Made by a program: the position numbers and the translations under genes
Source: Acidobacteriota bacterium
Lineage (GTDB): Bacteria > Acidobacteriota > Vicinamibacteria > Marinacidobacterales > Marinacidobacteraceae
Direction: 5' to 3'
NCBI GenBank assembly: GCA_028877265.1
Contig: JAPPGX010000101.1
Location: forward strand, 1-55,714
Length of the DNA: 55,714 nucleotides
Part shown: piece after piece, positions 33,086 to 41,605 of the stretch
Layout: each line of letters opens with the position of its first letter
How positions within the stretch are numbered: the first letter of the stretch is position 1
The notes under the pieces: model-generated
The model's database searches: none
Told to the model about the DNA's origin: nothing
The model's input: the letters and a program-made list of their open reading frames with translations, nothing else

Positions 33086-35773
33086 CTAGAAGCTGGGGGC
33101 GAAGAGGACGGCGTTCATGAAGAGGCGGGTGAGGCCGTCCCAGAAGAGGCGGAAGTTGGGGTCGTCGAGGAAAAGCACGACCCGTCCGGATCCGACCTGT
33201 TCGGTGACGAGGTAGGGGGTTCCGGCGAGACGGGCGAGGGAGTCGGGAAAGGCAAAGCCGCTGCCGAGCAGTTCGTCCGGATCGTCGGGAAAACGCACCG
33301 CGGCGGCGACCGCCGGGTCGGGCTCGAAGGCGAGGCTCGACCACACCATCACCGGGAACGGCTCTTCGTAGCCGAAGCTCAGGAAACTCTCGGGGTTCGG
33401 GACGGCGCGGAGGATGGCGCCCGGGATCACCTCGGCGGGTTGCTCCGGTTCTTCCGCATCCGGTGAGGGATCATCGGGGCGGCCGCCGTCGGTCATGAAT
33501 GCCGATTTCGAGGCGAACCCGGGCTTGAGCCGGGTCCGGGTCCAGGAGACGTCCTCTCCGGCGAGCCACGCCGACGCCCCGCGCATGGCGATGAGCACGC
33601 CGCCCCGGCCCGTCCACTCCTCGAGGTGGTCGAGAACCAGCCTGGCGCCGAGGTCGCTTCCCGGATCCGGGTAGCTGCCGTCCGGGAGGATGAGGACCCG
33701 GTAACCGCGAAGATCCGCGGTCGCCAGCCGGTCCCACGAGAGCGCGGTGAACGGAAGGCCGAACCGGCGCTCGAAGAGGTACCACGGACTGCCGTAGGCG
33801 GACGGGCGCACCGGGCCGCCCATCACCATGGCGACGCGTCCCCTTGCGACCTGGACGAACTGATCCGATCCGAGATGGGGGCCGGAGGTGGTCAGCGGAT
33901 CGTCCACTCCGAGAATGCGGGCTCCGGTCGCGGCCAGTTCGGTGAGCCCCGAACGAAGCGCCGGAAGGTCCGGAGCTTCGCCGCCAAAGACCAGCAGGGC
34001 CCCGCGGCCGAAGCTCTCGGCGCCGATCTCGAACGCCGCGGTGGCCACGCGGAAGGGGGCCCCCGCCTCAAGGAGCCAGGCGGCGGCGCGGACCGCGTGA
34101 TCGTTGTCTCCCCCGATGAGGAACCCGTACCCCGCCTCCCGGTTGCGAAACTCTCCCTTCGTGGGCGGCGGCTCGGCGACCGCGTCTTCCAGGACCACCA
34201 TCTCGGAGGCGTCGGGCGGCGGCAGGTCGGCGGCGCCGGCCGTCCAGGCGTCCAGCCGGTAGGTGAGCGGGACGGACCAGGCGGTGATGTCGTAGAAGGC
34301 GTCAGCGCTCGTCCAGATGTCCGGATGCCCGAAGGAGGGATCGGAGCGGCGCTCCCGGTGTTGGTCGACGTAGTCGAGGAACTCCTCGCTGAAGCGGGCG
34401 TCCTGCTCGAGCAGCACCTGGAGCAGACGGCCTTCGGGCTGGGCGCCGGGCACCACCAGGCTTCCCGAGGGAAGCGTGATCTCGGAGCCCGGCCCGGCAC
34501 GCGGGAACATGGGACGGGCGGCCCGCACCGTCACCTCGGACGACGTCTCTCGTACCTCGATGCCGTTCCGGAGCAGGACCCCGCGCACGGCGTCGAGCCG
34601 CGCGGGGTCGGACGCTCCGGAAATCACCCATCCGCCCGGACGCGCCTCAGCGTCGAGCGCCTCCCGCCGGTAGGCCAGGTAGTCGCGGAGCCGCCGTTCC
34701 CGATGGGCCGCGGTGAGCTCCAGCACGCTCCGGCCGGCGATCAGATGCTGTTCGATGCCGTCCCGCAGCGTGTATTCGCCGCCCCCGGCGCGGGCCAGAC
34801 GCAACCCCCGCCAGCCGCCGCCCGTCGTCTCCAGGGTGAAACCGATGGAGCCGGTGAAGTTCGGCAGCGTGTCCCAGTAACCCGGGTCGAACTGCCCGAA
34901 CTCCCATGGCGCATAGGGGAAACCCTCCGACGCGAAGTCGGCGGCCATGGCCCGGCCGTACTCCACGAGCCAGTCGCGCTGGTTCTCCGTGAGCACCGTG
35001 TGGAGGGGTTCGGCCATCCAGGGCCCGATGAACGAGTCCGTCTCGCCGTGGTGGTCCACGAACACCATGGGCCGGGTGTCGAGGTAGAGCCGGACGAGCG
35101 CCCGGTTCTCCGGCTGGGTGCTCCAGACCGAATCCCGGTTCAGGTTGATCTGGTAGTGGTTGTTGTTCGTGGACAGGCCCCACGGGGCGCGGTGCTCGAC
35201 CGCGTTCGGGTCGGGGTCGCCGTCCGGCCAGCGGGCGGTCGCCTTGAACCAGGCCGCAAAGCGCTCGTGGCTGTCCGGGTTCGAGGCGGGGACGACGTAC
35301 ACCACCAGATCCTCGAGCAAGGCGTCGTGCCGGCCGGACAACAGTTCCCAGGCCATCCAGAGCGCCGCCTCGAAAGCGGCGGACTCGTTGCCGTCGTTCC
35401 CGTAGTTGAGGAAGACCCCGGCGGGGGTGCGCGCGACGATCGCCTCGGCTTCGTCCGCGGCGAGCCCGCGCGGGTCGGCGAGCCGCCGGGTGTCGCGCTG
35501 GATCGCCTCCAGCCGGGCGAGGTTGTCGGGCAAGCTGATGGTCAGGAGGATCAGTTCGCGGTGCTCGAAGGTCTCGCCGAATGTGGAGATCCGGAGCCGC
35601 GGTGAATCCTCGATGGCGTCGAGATAGCGATAGAGCCCACCGTAGTCGGTGACCGATCCTCCCATCGGGTAACCGAGAATGTCCTCGGGGGAGGGAACCT
35701 GCGCGAACCCGGGGACGACGGTGACGCACAGGCCAACCAGACTCCAGGTCAGGACGGGCAGTCGACGGCGCAT
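33086..35773 (-). CDS. Large exported M14-family (zinc carboxypeptidase-like) protein with altered metal ligand
   Basis: 895 residues with a signal peptide (MRRRLPVLTWSLVGLCVTVVPGFAQ). The M14 domain (about 35-350) has NGNDGNE at the HxxE position: aligning with HGNE puts Asp127 where the first zinc His should be, while Glu130 is kept. NR212-213 in INLNRDS, the His ligand in VDHHGETDSF (241/242) and the general base Glu in TLETTGGG are present. The remaining ~540 residues include a glutamine-amidotransferase-like fold at about 700-760 (YRVLILPDGSYPDP, GRGGVLIAMRG). Whether it is an active peptidase is uncertain. Alone on its strand between two convergent/divergent gaps. Confidence 0.8.
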   Translation of the reverse strand: MRRRLPVLTWSLVGLCVTVVPGFAQVPSPEDILGYPMGGSVTDYGGLYRYLDAIEDSPRLRISTFGETFEHRELILLTISLPDNLARLEAIQRDTRRLADPRGLAADEAEAIVARTPAGVFLNYGNDGNESAAFEAALWMAWELLSGRHDALLEDLVVYVVPASNPDSHERFAAWFKATARWPDGDPDPNAVEHRAPWGLSTNNNHYQINLNRDSVWSTQPENRALVRLYLDTRPMVFVDHHGETDSFIGPWMAEPLHTVLTENQRDWLVEYGRAMAADFASEGFPYAPWEFGQFDPGYWDTLPNFTGSIGFTLETTGGGWRGLRLARAGGGEYTLRDGIEQHLIAGRSVLELTAAHRERRLRDYLAYRREALDAEARPGGWVISGASDPARLDAVRGVLLRNGIEVRETSSEVTVRAARPMFPRAGPGSEITLPSGSLVVPGAQPEGRLLQVLLEQDARFSEEFLDYVDQHRERRSDPSFGHPDIWTSADAFYDITAWSVPLTYRLDAWTAGAADLPPPDASEMVVLEDAVAEPPPTKGEFRNREAGYGFLIGGDNDHAVRAAAWLLEAGAPFRVATAAFEIGAESFGRGALLVFGGEAPDLPALRSGLTELAATGARILGVDDPLTTSGPHLGSDQFVQVARGRVAMVMGGPVRPSAYGSPWYLFERRFGLPFTALSWDRLATADLRGYRVLILPDGSYPDPGSDLGARLVLDHLEEWTGRGGVLIAMRGASAWLAGEDVSWTRTRLKPGFASKSAFMTDGGRPDDPSPDAEEPEQPAEVIPGAILRAVPNPESFLSFGYEEPFPVMVWSSLAFEPDPAVAAAVRFPDDPDELLGSGFAFPDSLARLAGTPYLVTEQVGSGRVVLFLDDPNFRLFWDGLTRLFMNAVLFAPSF

Positions 35774-35837
35774 CGCGTTTCGAAGTCTAGGGGGGTGTCG
35801 TGTCCCGCGAAGGGGTGGGATTCGCCGGTTCCGTCAG

Positions 35838-35866
35838 TTCAGGCCCGTCGAGAAACCGAATATAGT
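35838..35866 (+). promoter_or_regulatory. Candidate promoter of the Tat-exported enzyme cluster
   Basis: TATAGT (35861-35866) matches the -10 consensus at five of six bases; TTCAGG (35838-35843) lies 17 bases upstream and matches -35 at only three. The GAGGAG ribosome-binding site and ATG of the first gene follow at about 35909-35921. It lies in the divergent gap between the M14 gene and the cluster. Confidence 0.45.
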
Positions 35867-35920
35867 CGCCCGTCCGCCCTGGCCCGGTTCGACGGCGCGG
35901 GGCCTACGAGGAGTGGATGC

Positions 35921-37282
35921 ATGTCAGAAGGAATCTGGTTGAACCGCAGGGCGTTCCTGAAGGGCGCCGGCGCGACCGCGCTCGCAGGCGCGGCGACGTC
36001 GGGAACCTCGCTGCTCCACCCGGTGACGGCGGGAGCCGCGGTGCAGGGCGGGTCCGGCCAGTTCGACTTCGACACTCCCTACGACCGGGTCGGTACCGAC
36101 TGCGCCAAGTGGGACACCATCATCGAGCGGCACGGCGCGGAGAACATCCAGGTGGCGATGGGCGTCGCCGACATGGACTTCAAGTGCGCCCCGGCCATCA
36201 CCGAGGCCCTGATGGACCGCGTGAAGCACGAGAACTGGGGCTACCTCAAGATGCCGGAGGACTTCTTCCCGGCAATCCTCGACTGGAACAGGACGCGCCA
36301 CGGGCTGGAGATCAATCCTGACTTGATGGCCCTCTCCGACGGCGTCCACCCGGCGCTGATCGCGGCGCTCAAGGCGTTCGCGCGGCCCGGCAGCCGGGTG
36401 CTGCTGACGACCTCGACCTACAGCGGCTTCTACACCGATCTGCGCGAGTCCCACACGCTCGCGGAAGAGAGCCCGCTGATCATCGACAACGGCGTCCACC
36501 GGCTCGACTTCGACGACCTCGAGTCCCGGATCTCGCAGGAGACGGACGCCCTGATCCTCTGCAACCCGCAGAACCCCACCGGAAACTGCTGGTCGCCGGA
36601 AGACCTGATGCGGCTGGGCCAACTGTGCCTCGAGCGCCGCGTGGTGGTGCTGGCTGACGAGATCCACTGCGACTTCGTCACCAAGGGACAGAAGTACACC
36701 CCCTTCGCCACCCTGCCCGACAAGGCGGTCGTGGACAACAGCGTCACCTTCCAGTCGGGGAGCAAGACGTTCAGTCTCGCCGCGATGAAGGTCGCCTGGT
36801 TCCACTCCACCAATCCGGAGTACTTCCAGAAGGTCCAGGATCAGCACATGGCGCAGACCAACACGCTCGGCGTGGTGGCGCATCATGCGGCGCTTCGTGG
36901 CGGGGCGGAATGGCTCGACCAGTTGCTGGTCTACCTCGACGGCAACCACGACCTCGTGGAGCAGTACCTCCGCGAGAAGGTCCCGCAGGTCAAGTACAGC
37001 AAGGCGCAGGGCACCTACCTCGCCTGGCTGGACGTGTCGCAGGTCGCCGAAGCGATCGGCGCGGCGGAGAAGGCCGCGGCGGCCACCGAGACCGAGGAGG
37101 AAGAGGTGACGCCCGAGGACATCGTGGTCCGCTGGCTGGTCGAGAACGCCGGCGTCTACACCAACCCGGGGTCGAACTACGGCCCCGGCGGCGAGGGCTG
37201 GGTCCGGATGAACCTCGGCACGTCGCGGCAGTTGATCCAGGTGGCCCTCGACAACATCGCGGAGGCGATGAACAGCCTGTAG
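35921..37282 (+). CDS. Tat-exported PLP-dependent aminotransferase, PatB/MalY (C-S lyase) type
   Basis: 453 residues. Twin-arginine signal LNRRAFLKGAGATALAGAA at 7-25. The rest is fold-type I like MalY/PatB cystathionine beta-lyases: FDTPYDRVGTDCAKWD, QVAMGVADMDFKCAPAI, WGYLKMPEDFF, DGVHPALIAALKAF, NPQNPTGNCWSPEDL, VVLADEIHCDFV and the PLP Lys282 in SGSKTFSLAAMKVAW. A charged insertion rich in Ala/Glu (about 383-400) precedes the C-terminal domain. An exported, cofactor-loaded PLP enzyme is unusual, and the Tat system is the expected route for it. First gene of a five-gene run. Confidence 0.88.
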   Translation: MSEGIWLNRRAFLKGAGATALAGAATSGTSLLHPVTAGAAVQGGSGQFDFDTPYDRVGTDCAKWDTIIERHGAENIQVAMGVADMDFKCAPAITEALMDRVKHENWGYLKMPEDFFPAILDWNRTRHGLEINPDLMALSDGVHPALIAALKAFARPGSRVLLTTSTYSGFYTDLRESHTLAEESPLIIDNGVHRLDFDDLESRISQETDALILCNPQNPTGNCWSPEDLMRLGQLCLERRVVVLADEIHCDFVTKGQKYTPFATLPDKAVVDNSVTFQSGSKTFSLAAMKVAWFHSTNPEYFQKVQDQHMAQTNTLGVVAHHAALRGGAEWLDQLLVYLDGNHDLVEQYLREKVPQVKYSKAQGTYLAWLDVSQVAEAIGAAEKAAAATETEEEEVTPEDIVVRWLVENAGVYTNPGSNYGPGGEGWVRMNLGTSRQLIQVALDNIAEAMNSL

Positions 37283-37290
37283 CCCCCACC

Positions 37291-37566
37291 ATGCGCCGCC
37301 GCGATTTCGCCGCGCTGGCCGCAGCGTCCACCGCTGGCGCGCTCTGGCAGCAGGCGTGCGCCGAGGTCGAGGACACCGGCGAACTCTCCGCCGAAACGGT
37401 GGGAACCCTGCTCGACCACCAGGGGCCGCGGGGGATCTATGGGGATCCGGCGGAACTCGAGCGGCTCCGCCGGGCGGTCGCGAACATGATCAACGTCCAG
37501 CGGACGCTGAGGGAGTTCCCGCTCGATCCCGACGAACCGCCGGTCACCATCTTTCGCCGGGGCTGA
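37291..37566 (+). CDS. Small Tat-signal protein, GatC-like, partner of the downstream amidase
   Basis: 91 residues. Twin-arginine-type signal MRRRDFAALAAASTAGALWQ, then a helical region (DPAELERLRRAVANMINVQRTL) and a tail (REFPLDPDEPPVTIFRRG). The helix plus the extended pattern R-x-x-PL-x-x-D-x-PP-x-x-F is like the GatC/N-terminal extension that wraps amidase-signature enzymes such as GatA. It stops three bases before the amidase start. I infer a separate subunit that binds the amidase and carries the export signal; I recognise no named family. Confidence 0.7.
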   Translation: MRRRDFAALAAASTAGALWQQACAEVEDTGELSAETVGTLLDHQGPRGIYGDPAELERLRRAVANMINVQRTLREFPLDPDEPPVTIFRRG

Positions 37567-37569
37567 CTC

Positions 37570-39045
37570 ATGGCAATCGAGGAATCGACCTTCTTCCTCA
37601 CCGTTTCCGAGCTGGCGGGCGGCCTCCGGGACGGATCGTTCAGCTCCGTCGAGCTCACCCGGGCGTACCTCGACCGCGCGGAGGAACTGGACGTCCCCCC
37701 CTTCGACCTGCCGAGCGAACCGCGCGAAGACCACCAGGGAAAGCTGGCCACCATGGTCACGATCGCCCGCGACCACGCCCTCGAATCCGCCGAGCGCGCC
37801 GACCGGGAACTGGCGGCCGGCGACCCGCGCAGCATCCTGCACGGGCTTCCCTACGGGGTGAAGGACCTGCTCGACACCCGGGGCATCCGCACCACCTGGG
37901 GATCGGGCATCTTCCGGGACCGTATTCCCGACCGGAACGCCGCCGTCATCGACCGGCTCGAGGAAGCCGGCGCGGTGATGATGGCCAAGAACTCGCTCGG
38001 CGAGTTCGCGGGCGGCAACACCAGCTCGGCGCTCAACCCCTGGAAGCTCGACCGCACCAGCTTCGGATCGTCGAGCGGGACGGTTTCGGCCGCGGTCGCG
38101 GGCCTGATCGGCTTCGGGATCGGCACCGAAACCGGCGGCTCCATTGTTTTCCCGGCCTCCGCCGTGGGCGCTTCGGGACTCCGCCCGACGTTCGGCCGGG
38201 TGAGCCGGTTCGGCTGCATGGCGCTCTCCTGGAGCCTCGACAAGATCGGTCCGGTGGGCCGGTCCGCGGAGGACTGCGGGCACGTGCTCGAGGTGATCGC
38301 CGGCCGGGACGCCCGGGACACCTCGACGGCGGACCGCCCTTTCCAGTTCCGGGCGGACCCGGGTTCGATGCGCGGCCGGCGGCTTGGGGTGCACCGGTCC
38401 GAGTTCCTGCTCTCCCAGTCGGAGACCACCCGCCGCGTGTTCCAGGAAGCGCTGGACGTGTTCGCGGAGATGGGCGTGGAGATCGAGGACATCGAACTGC
38501 CCCGCTTTCCCACCGGCGCGCTCTTCACCACCATCGTGACCGTGGAGAGCGGCACGAACTTCCGGTCCCTCTTCGACGACGGGCGCGCGGCACAGATGTT
38601 CTCGTTCAACGAGGACCGGCGCGCCGGCTGGATGGCGGGCCGGATGCTCCCCGCCGCCGACTACCTGACCGCGCAACGGGTCCGCAACCAGCTCGTGCGC
38701 GAGGCCGACGAGATCGTCTCCCGCTACGACGCGGTGATCGCCCCGACCTGGCCGAACGGCGCCGCGCTCCGGGTGGTGCGGGACGGCTGGCCGATCCCGG
38801 CGCGCAACGAGTGGGAGCCACCGGACGACGTGAGCGGGGCCACGCCACGGCTCAACTACATCGCGAACCTGGTCGGCCACCCCGGGCTCGCCATCCCCTG
38901 CGGATTCGACGAGGACGGGTTGCCGCTGTCGCTCCAGATCGTGGGCTCGCCGATGGACGACCAGGCGGTGCTGGACTTCGGGATGGCGTTCCAGCGGGAG
39001 ACCGACTGGCACCGGCGGCGCCCGCCCTTCCCCTGGCGGGAATAG
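37570..39045 (+). CDS. Amidase-signature hydrolase
   Basis: 491 residues, no signal peptide. Catalytic triad: Lys98 in YGVKDLLD, cis-Ser about Ser169 in SFGSSSGT, nucleophile Ser191 in GTETGGSIVFPAS. The flanking sequence (AGAVMMAKNSLGEFA, GLRPTFGRVSRFGCMALSWSLDKIGPVGRSAEDC) is typical of the family, and the C-terminal part has NYIANLVGHPGLAIPCGFDEDGLPLSLQIVG. Hydrolyses an amide; substrate unknown. It has no export signal although its neighbours do; the preceding 91-residue protein could export it as a complex. Confidence 0.92.
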   Translation: MAIEESTFFLTVSELAGGLRDGSFSSVELTRAYLDRAEELDVPPFDLPSEPREDHQGKLATMVTIARDHALESAERADRELAAGDPRSILHGLPYGVKDLLDTRGIRTTWGSGIFRDRIPDRNAAVIDRLEEAGAVMMAKNSLGEFAGGNTSSALNPWKLDRTSFGSSSGTVSAAVAGLIGFGIGTETGGSIVFPASAVGASGLRPTFGRVSRFGCMALSWSLDKIGPVGRSAEDCGHVLEVIAGRDARDTSTADRPFQFRADPGSMRGRRLGVHRSEFLLSQSETTRRVFQEALDVFAEMGVEIEDIELPRFPTGALFTTIVTVESGTNFRSLFDDGRAAQMFSFNEDRRAGWMAGRMLPAADYLTAQRVRNQLVREADEIVSRYDAVIAPTWPNGAALRVVRDGWPIPARNEWEPPDDVSGATPRLNYIANLVGHPGLAIPCGFDEDGLPLSLQIVGSPMDDQAVLDFGMAFQRETDWHRRRPPFPWRE

Positions 39046-39054
39046 CCGGGTCCG

Positions 39055-40380
39055 ATGAACCGACCGCAGGCGGGTCTCTCACGCCGGGAGTTCCTGGCGG
39101 GCTCCGCCGCGTTCGCGCTGGCGTGTTCGGCCCGCTCGGCCAGCGAGCCCGAAGTCGACCTGCTGCTGCAGGGTGGCCACCTCATCGACCCGCGGAACGG
39201 GTTGAGCGCGGTCCGCGATGTCGCCGTGCACGACGGCAGGGTCGCCGCGGTCGCCGAGGCCATCGACCCGGGACGGGCCCTCAAGGTCGTGGAGTGCGGA
39301 GGGCTCTACGTCACGCCCGGGCTTTTCGACCTGCACGTGCACGCGTTCGCGGGCACCAACGAACCGGGATCGCTCGTCGGCGACAGCAGCCTCTATCCGG
39401 ACGGCCACACCTTCCACTCGGGCGTTACCACCGTTCTCGACGCCGGGTGCGCCGGCTGGCGGGACTTCGAGACCTTCCGGGAGACCGTCATCAGCCGCGC
39501 CCGGACGCGCGTACTGGCGCTCTTGAACATCGTCGGCCAAGGGATGCGGGGCGGAGACATCGAGCAGAACCGGAGTGACATGGAGGCCGCGCCGACCGCG
39601 GCCCTCGCGCGCGATCACGCCGATGTCATCGTCGGGATCAAGACCGCCCACTACGCCGCCGCGGACTGGTTTGCGGTGGACGAATCGCTTCGCGCCGGCG
39701 AGGCGGCGGGTCTTCCCCTGATGGTGGACTTCGGGGACGATCACCCGGAGCGCCCGCTCGAAGCCCTGCTCGGTGAGAAGCTCCGCCGGGGAGACATCTA
39801 CACCCACTGCTACGCGGGGAACCGGCGCGAGCTGCTCGCGGACGGCACGCCGAACCCCGGCCTCTTCGCGGGCCGCGAACGAGGCGTGCTCTTCGATGTG
39901 GGGCACGGCGGCCGCAGCTTCCGGTGGAGCGTGGCGGCGCGCTGTCTCGAGGCCGGTTTCCCGCCGGACGCGATTTCGACCGACCTCCACATCGGCTCCA
40001 TGAACTCCGGCATGCACGATCAGATCACGACCATGAGCAAGTTCCTGGCGCTCGGGGAAACCCTGGAGGATGTGATCGCGCAATCCACCTGGAAGCCGGC
40101 CCTCGCTGTCGGACGCGAAGACATCGGACACCTGTCGGTCGGAGCGACGGCGGACATCGCGGTGCTCCACAGAGAGACCGGTAACTTCGGTTTTGTGGAC
40201 AGCTTCGGCGCGCGCCAGGCCGGATCCGAAAGACTGGTGGCGGAAATGACCTTCAAGGACGGACGGCTCGAATGGGACCGAAACGGGAGGACCCGCCGGG
40301 ACTGGCGCGAACTGCCGCACGATTACGGAGAACAGGGCGACGCGCGCTGGGACGGCATCCTCTACCGCCAGCGTTCGTAA
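39055..40380 (+). CDS. Tat-exported amidohydrolase (dihydroorotase-like, EF_0837 type)
   Basis: 441 residues. Twin-arginine signal LSRREFLAGSAAFALACSA. Metal-dependent TIM-barrel hydrolase: His94 and His96 in FDLHVHAF, the candidate carboxylated Lys in VGIKTAHY, metal His residues in IYTHCYAG and FDVGHGG, and Asp in AISTDLH. The lid region IGSMNSGMHDQITTMSKFLALG and the C-terminal AVGREDIGHLSVGATADIAVL complete the fold. In other bacteria this subtype is encoded next to SelA-like/DgaE enzymes, exactly as here. Substrate not known; imide, cyclic amide or N-acyl amino compounds are possible. Confidence 0.87.
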   Translation: MNRPQAGLSRREFLAGSAAFALACSARSASEPEVDLLLQGGHLIDPRNGLSAVRDVAVHDGRVAAVAEAIDPGRALKVVECGGLYVTPGLFDLHVHAFAGTNEPGSLVGDSSLYPDGHTFHSGVTTVLDAGCAGWRDFETFRETVISRARTRVLALLNIVGQGMRGGDIEQNRSDMEAAPTAALARDHADVIVGIKTAHYAAADWFAVDESLRAGEAAGLPLMVDFGDDHPERPLEALLGEKLRRGDIYTHCYAGNRRELLADGTPNPGLFAGRERGVLFDVGHGGRSFRWSVAARCLEAGFPPDAISTDLHIGSMNSGMHDQITTMSKFLALGETLEDVIAQSTWKPALAVGREDIGHLSVGATADIAVLHRETGNFGFVDSFGARQAGSERLVAEMTFKDGRLEWDRNGRTRRDWRELPHDYGEQGDARWDGILYRQRS

Positions 40381-40395
40381 GAGGGGGACGGAAAC

Positions 40396-41595
40396 ATGCC
40401 TGTGAAGCTGACCCGGCGGCGCGTGCTGCAGGGCGGCGCGTCCGCCGCTGTACTGGGAGCCGCGGCCTGTGGATCCGGGTCCGAGGCCGACACCCCCGCG
40501 GCGCCGGAGGAGGTCTACCGGCGGCTGGGAATCGAGCCGGTGATCAATGGCATCGGTACCGTGACGGTCCTGGGCGGGTCCCTCATGCCGCCCGAGGTCA
40601 CGGACGCCATGGTCGCGGCGTCCCGCAACTTCGTACCCCTGCCCGAACTCCAGGAACGCGCCGGCGACCACATCGCCCGGCTGATCGGGGTGCCAGCGGC
40701 CATGATTTCGGCGGGGGCCGCCTCCGCGATGACCTGCGGGACCGCGGCGGCGATCGCCGGCGACGACGACGAGAAGCTGCGGATGCTCCCGGACACCACC
40801 GGGATGAAGAACGAGGTCATCCAGCAGCGGGCCCACCTCACCGGCTACCAGGCCCAGTTGGAACTCGTGGGGGCAAAGATCGTCTGGGTGGATACCCGGG
40901 AGGAACTGGAAGCGGCGATCAACGAGCGGACGGCCATGATGTTCTTCCTGAACTTCGCCGACCCGCGGGGCCAGATCGGCCGCGCCGAGTGGATCGAAGT
41001 GGCCCGCGCGCATGGCGTCCCCACGTTGAACGACGCCGCCGCCGACATCCCGCCTCCGGAGCGGCTCCACACCTACGTGGAGGAGGGCTTCGACATGGTG
41101 GCGTTCTCGGGCGGCAAGGGGCTGATGGGTCCGCAGGCCACCGGACTCCTGCTTGGACGCCCCGACCTGATCCGGGCGGCGCGCAAGGCCATCAGCCCCT
41201 TCGGCGGCATCGGCCGAGGGATGAAGGTGGGCAAGGAGGAGATCGTCGGCCTGGTGGCGGCGGTCGAGCGCTACGTCTCGCTTGACCACGACGCGGAGCG
41301 TCGCGCCCTGGACGCCCGCGCCGAGTTGATTTCCGGGGTCCTGGGGAGCGTCAGCGGCCTCTCCCTGGAGACCCACGTGCCGGAGATCGCCAACCACGTC
41401 CCCCACGTGGTGGTGAACTGGAACGAGGGCGACCTGGGCGTGACCTCGGAAGACGCGGTCGCCCGGCTTCTCGAAGGCGATCCGCCGATCGCGGTCTCCC
41501 GCTCGGGAGAGGGACAGCTCCGCATCTCGACTTGGATGCTCCGCCCCGGTCAGGACGCCGTGGTCGCCGAGCGGGTCAGGGCGCTGTTCGCGTGA
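40396..41595 (+). CDS. Tat-exported SelA/DgaE-like PLP enzyme
   Basis: 399 residues. Twin-arginine signal LTRRRVLQGGASAAVLGAAA. Body is of the SelA-like PLP superfamily that includes D-glucosaminate-6-phosphate ammonia-lyase (DgaE): GIEPVINGIGTVTVLGGSLMP, ASRNFVPLPELQERAGDHIARLIGV, MISAGAASAMTCGTAAAIAG, MMFFLNFADPRGQIGRAEW, PTLNDAAADIPP, and the PLP Lys241 in AFSGGKGLMGPQATG. It lacks SelA's N-terminal tRNA-binding region and so does not act on tRNA. Likely a lyase or racemase working in the periplasm. Starts 15 bases after the amidohydrolase; the last gene of the cluster. Confidence 0.87.
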   Translation: MPVKLTRRRVLQGGASAAVLGAAACGSGSEADTPAAPEEVYRRLGIEPVINGIGTVTVLGGSLMPPEVTDAMVAASRNFVPLPELQERAGDHIARLIGVPAAMISAGAASAMTCGTAAAIAGDDDEKLRMLPDTTGMKNEVIQQRAHLTGYQAQLELVGAKIVWVDTREELEAAINERTAMMFFLNFADPRGQIGRAEWIEVARAHGVPTLNDAAADIPPPERLHTYVEEGFDMVAFSGGKGLMGPQATGLLLGRPDLIRAARKAISPFGGIGRGMKVGKEEIVGLVAAVERYVSLDHDAERRALDARAELISGVLGSVSGLSLETHVPEIANHVPHVVVNWNEGDLGVTSEDAVARLLEGDPPIAVSRSGEGQLRISTWMLRPGQDAVVAERVRALFA

Positions 41596-41605
41596 GCCGA
41601 CCTGG

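Noticed and set aside
40396..41595. Second selA
   Set aside because: Shares the PLP fold and SGGK motif, but carries a Tat signal and lacks SelA's N-terminal tRNA-binding part and its NATG-HTNLGRAPLS region; DgaE-like is the better reading.
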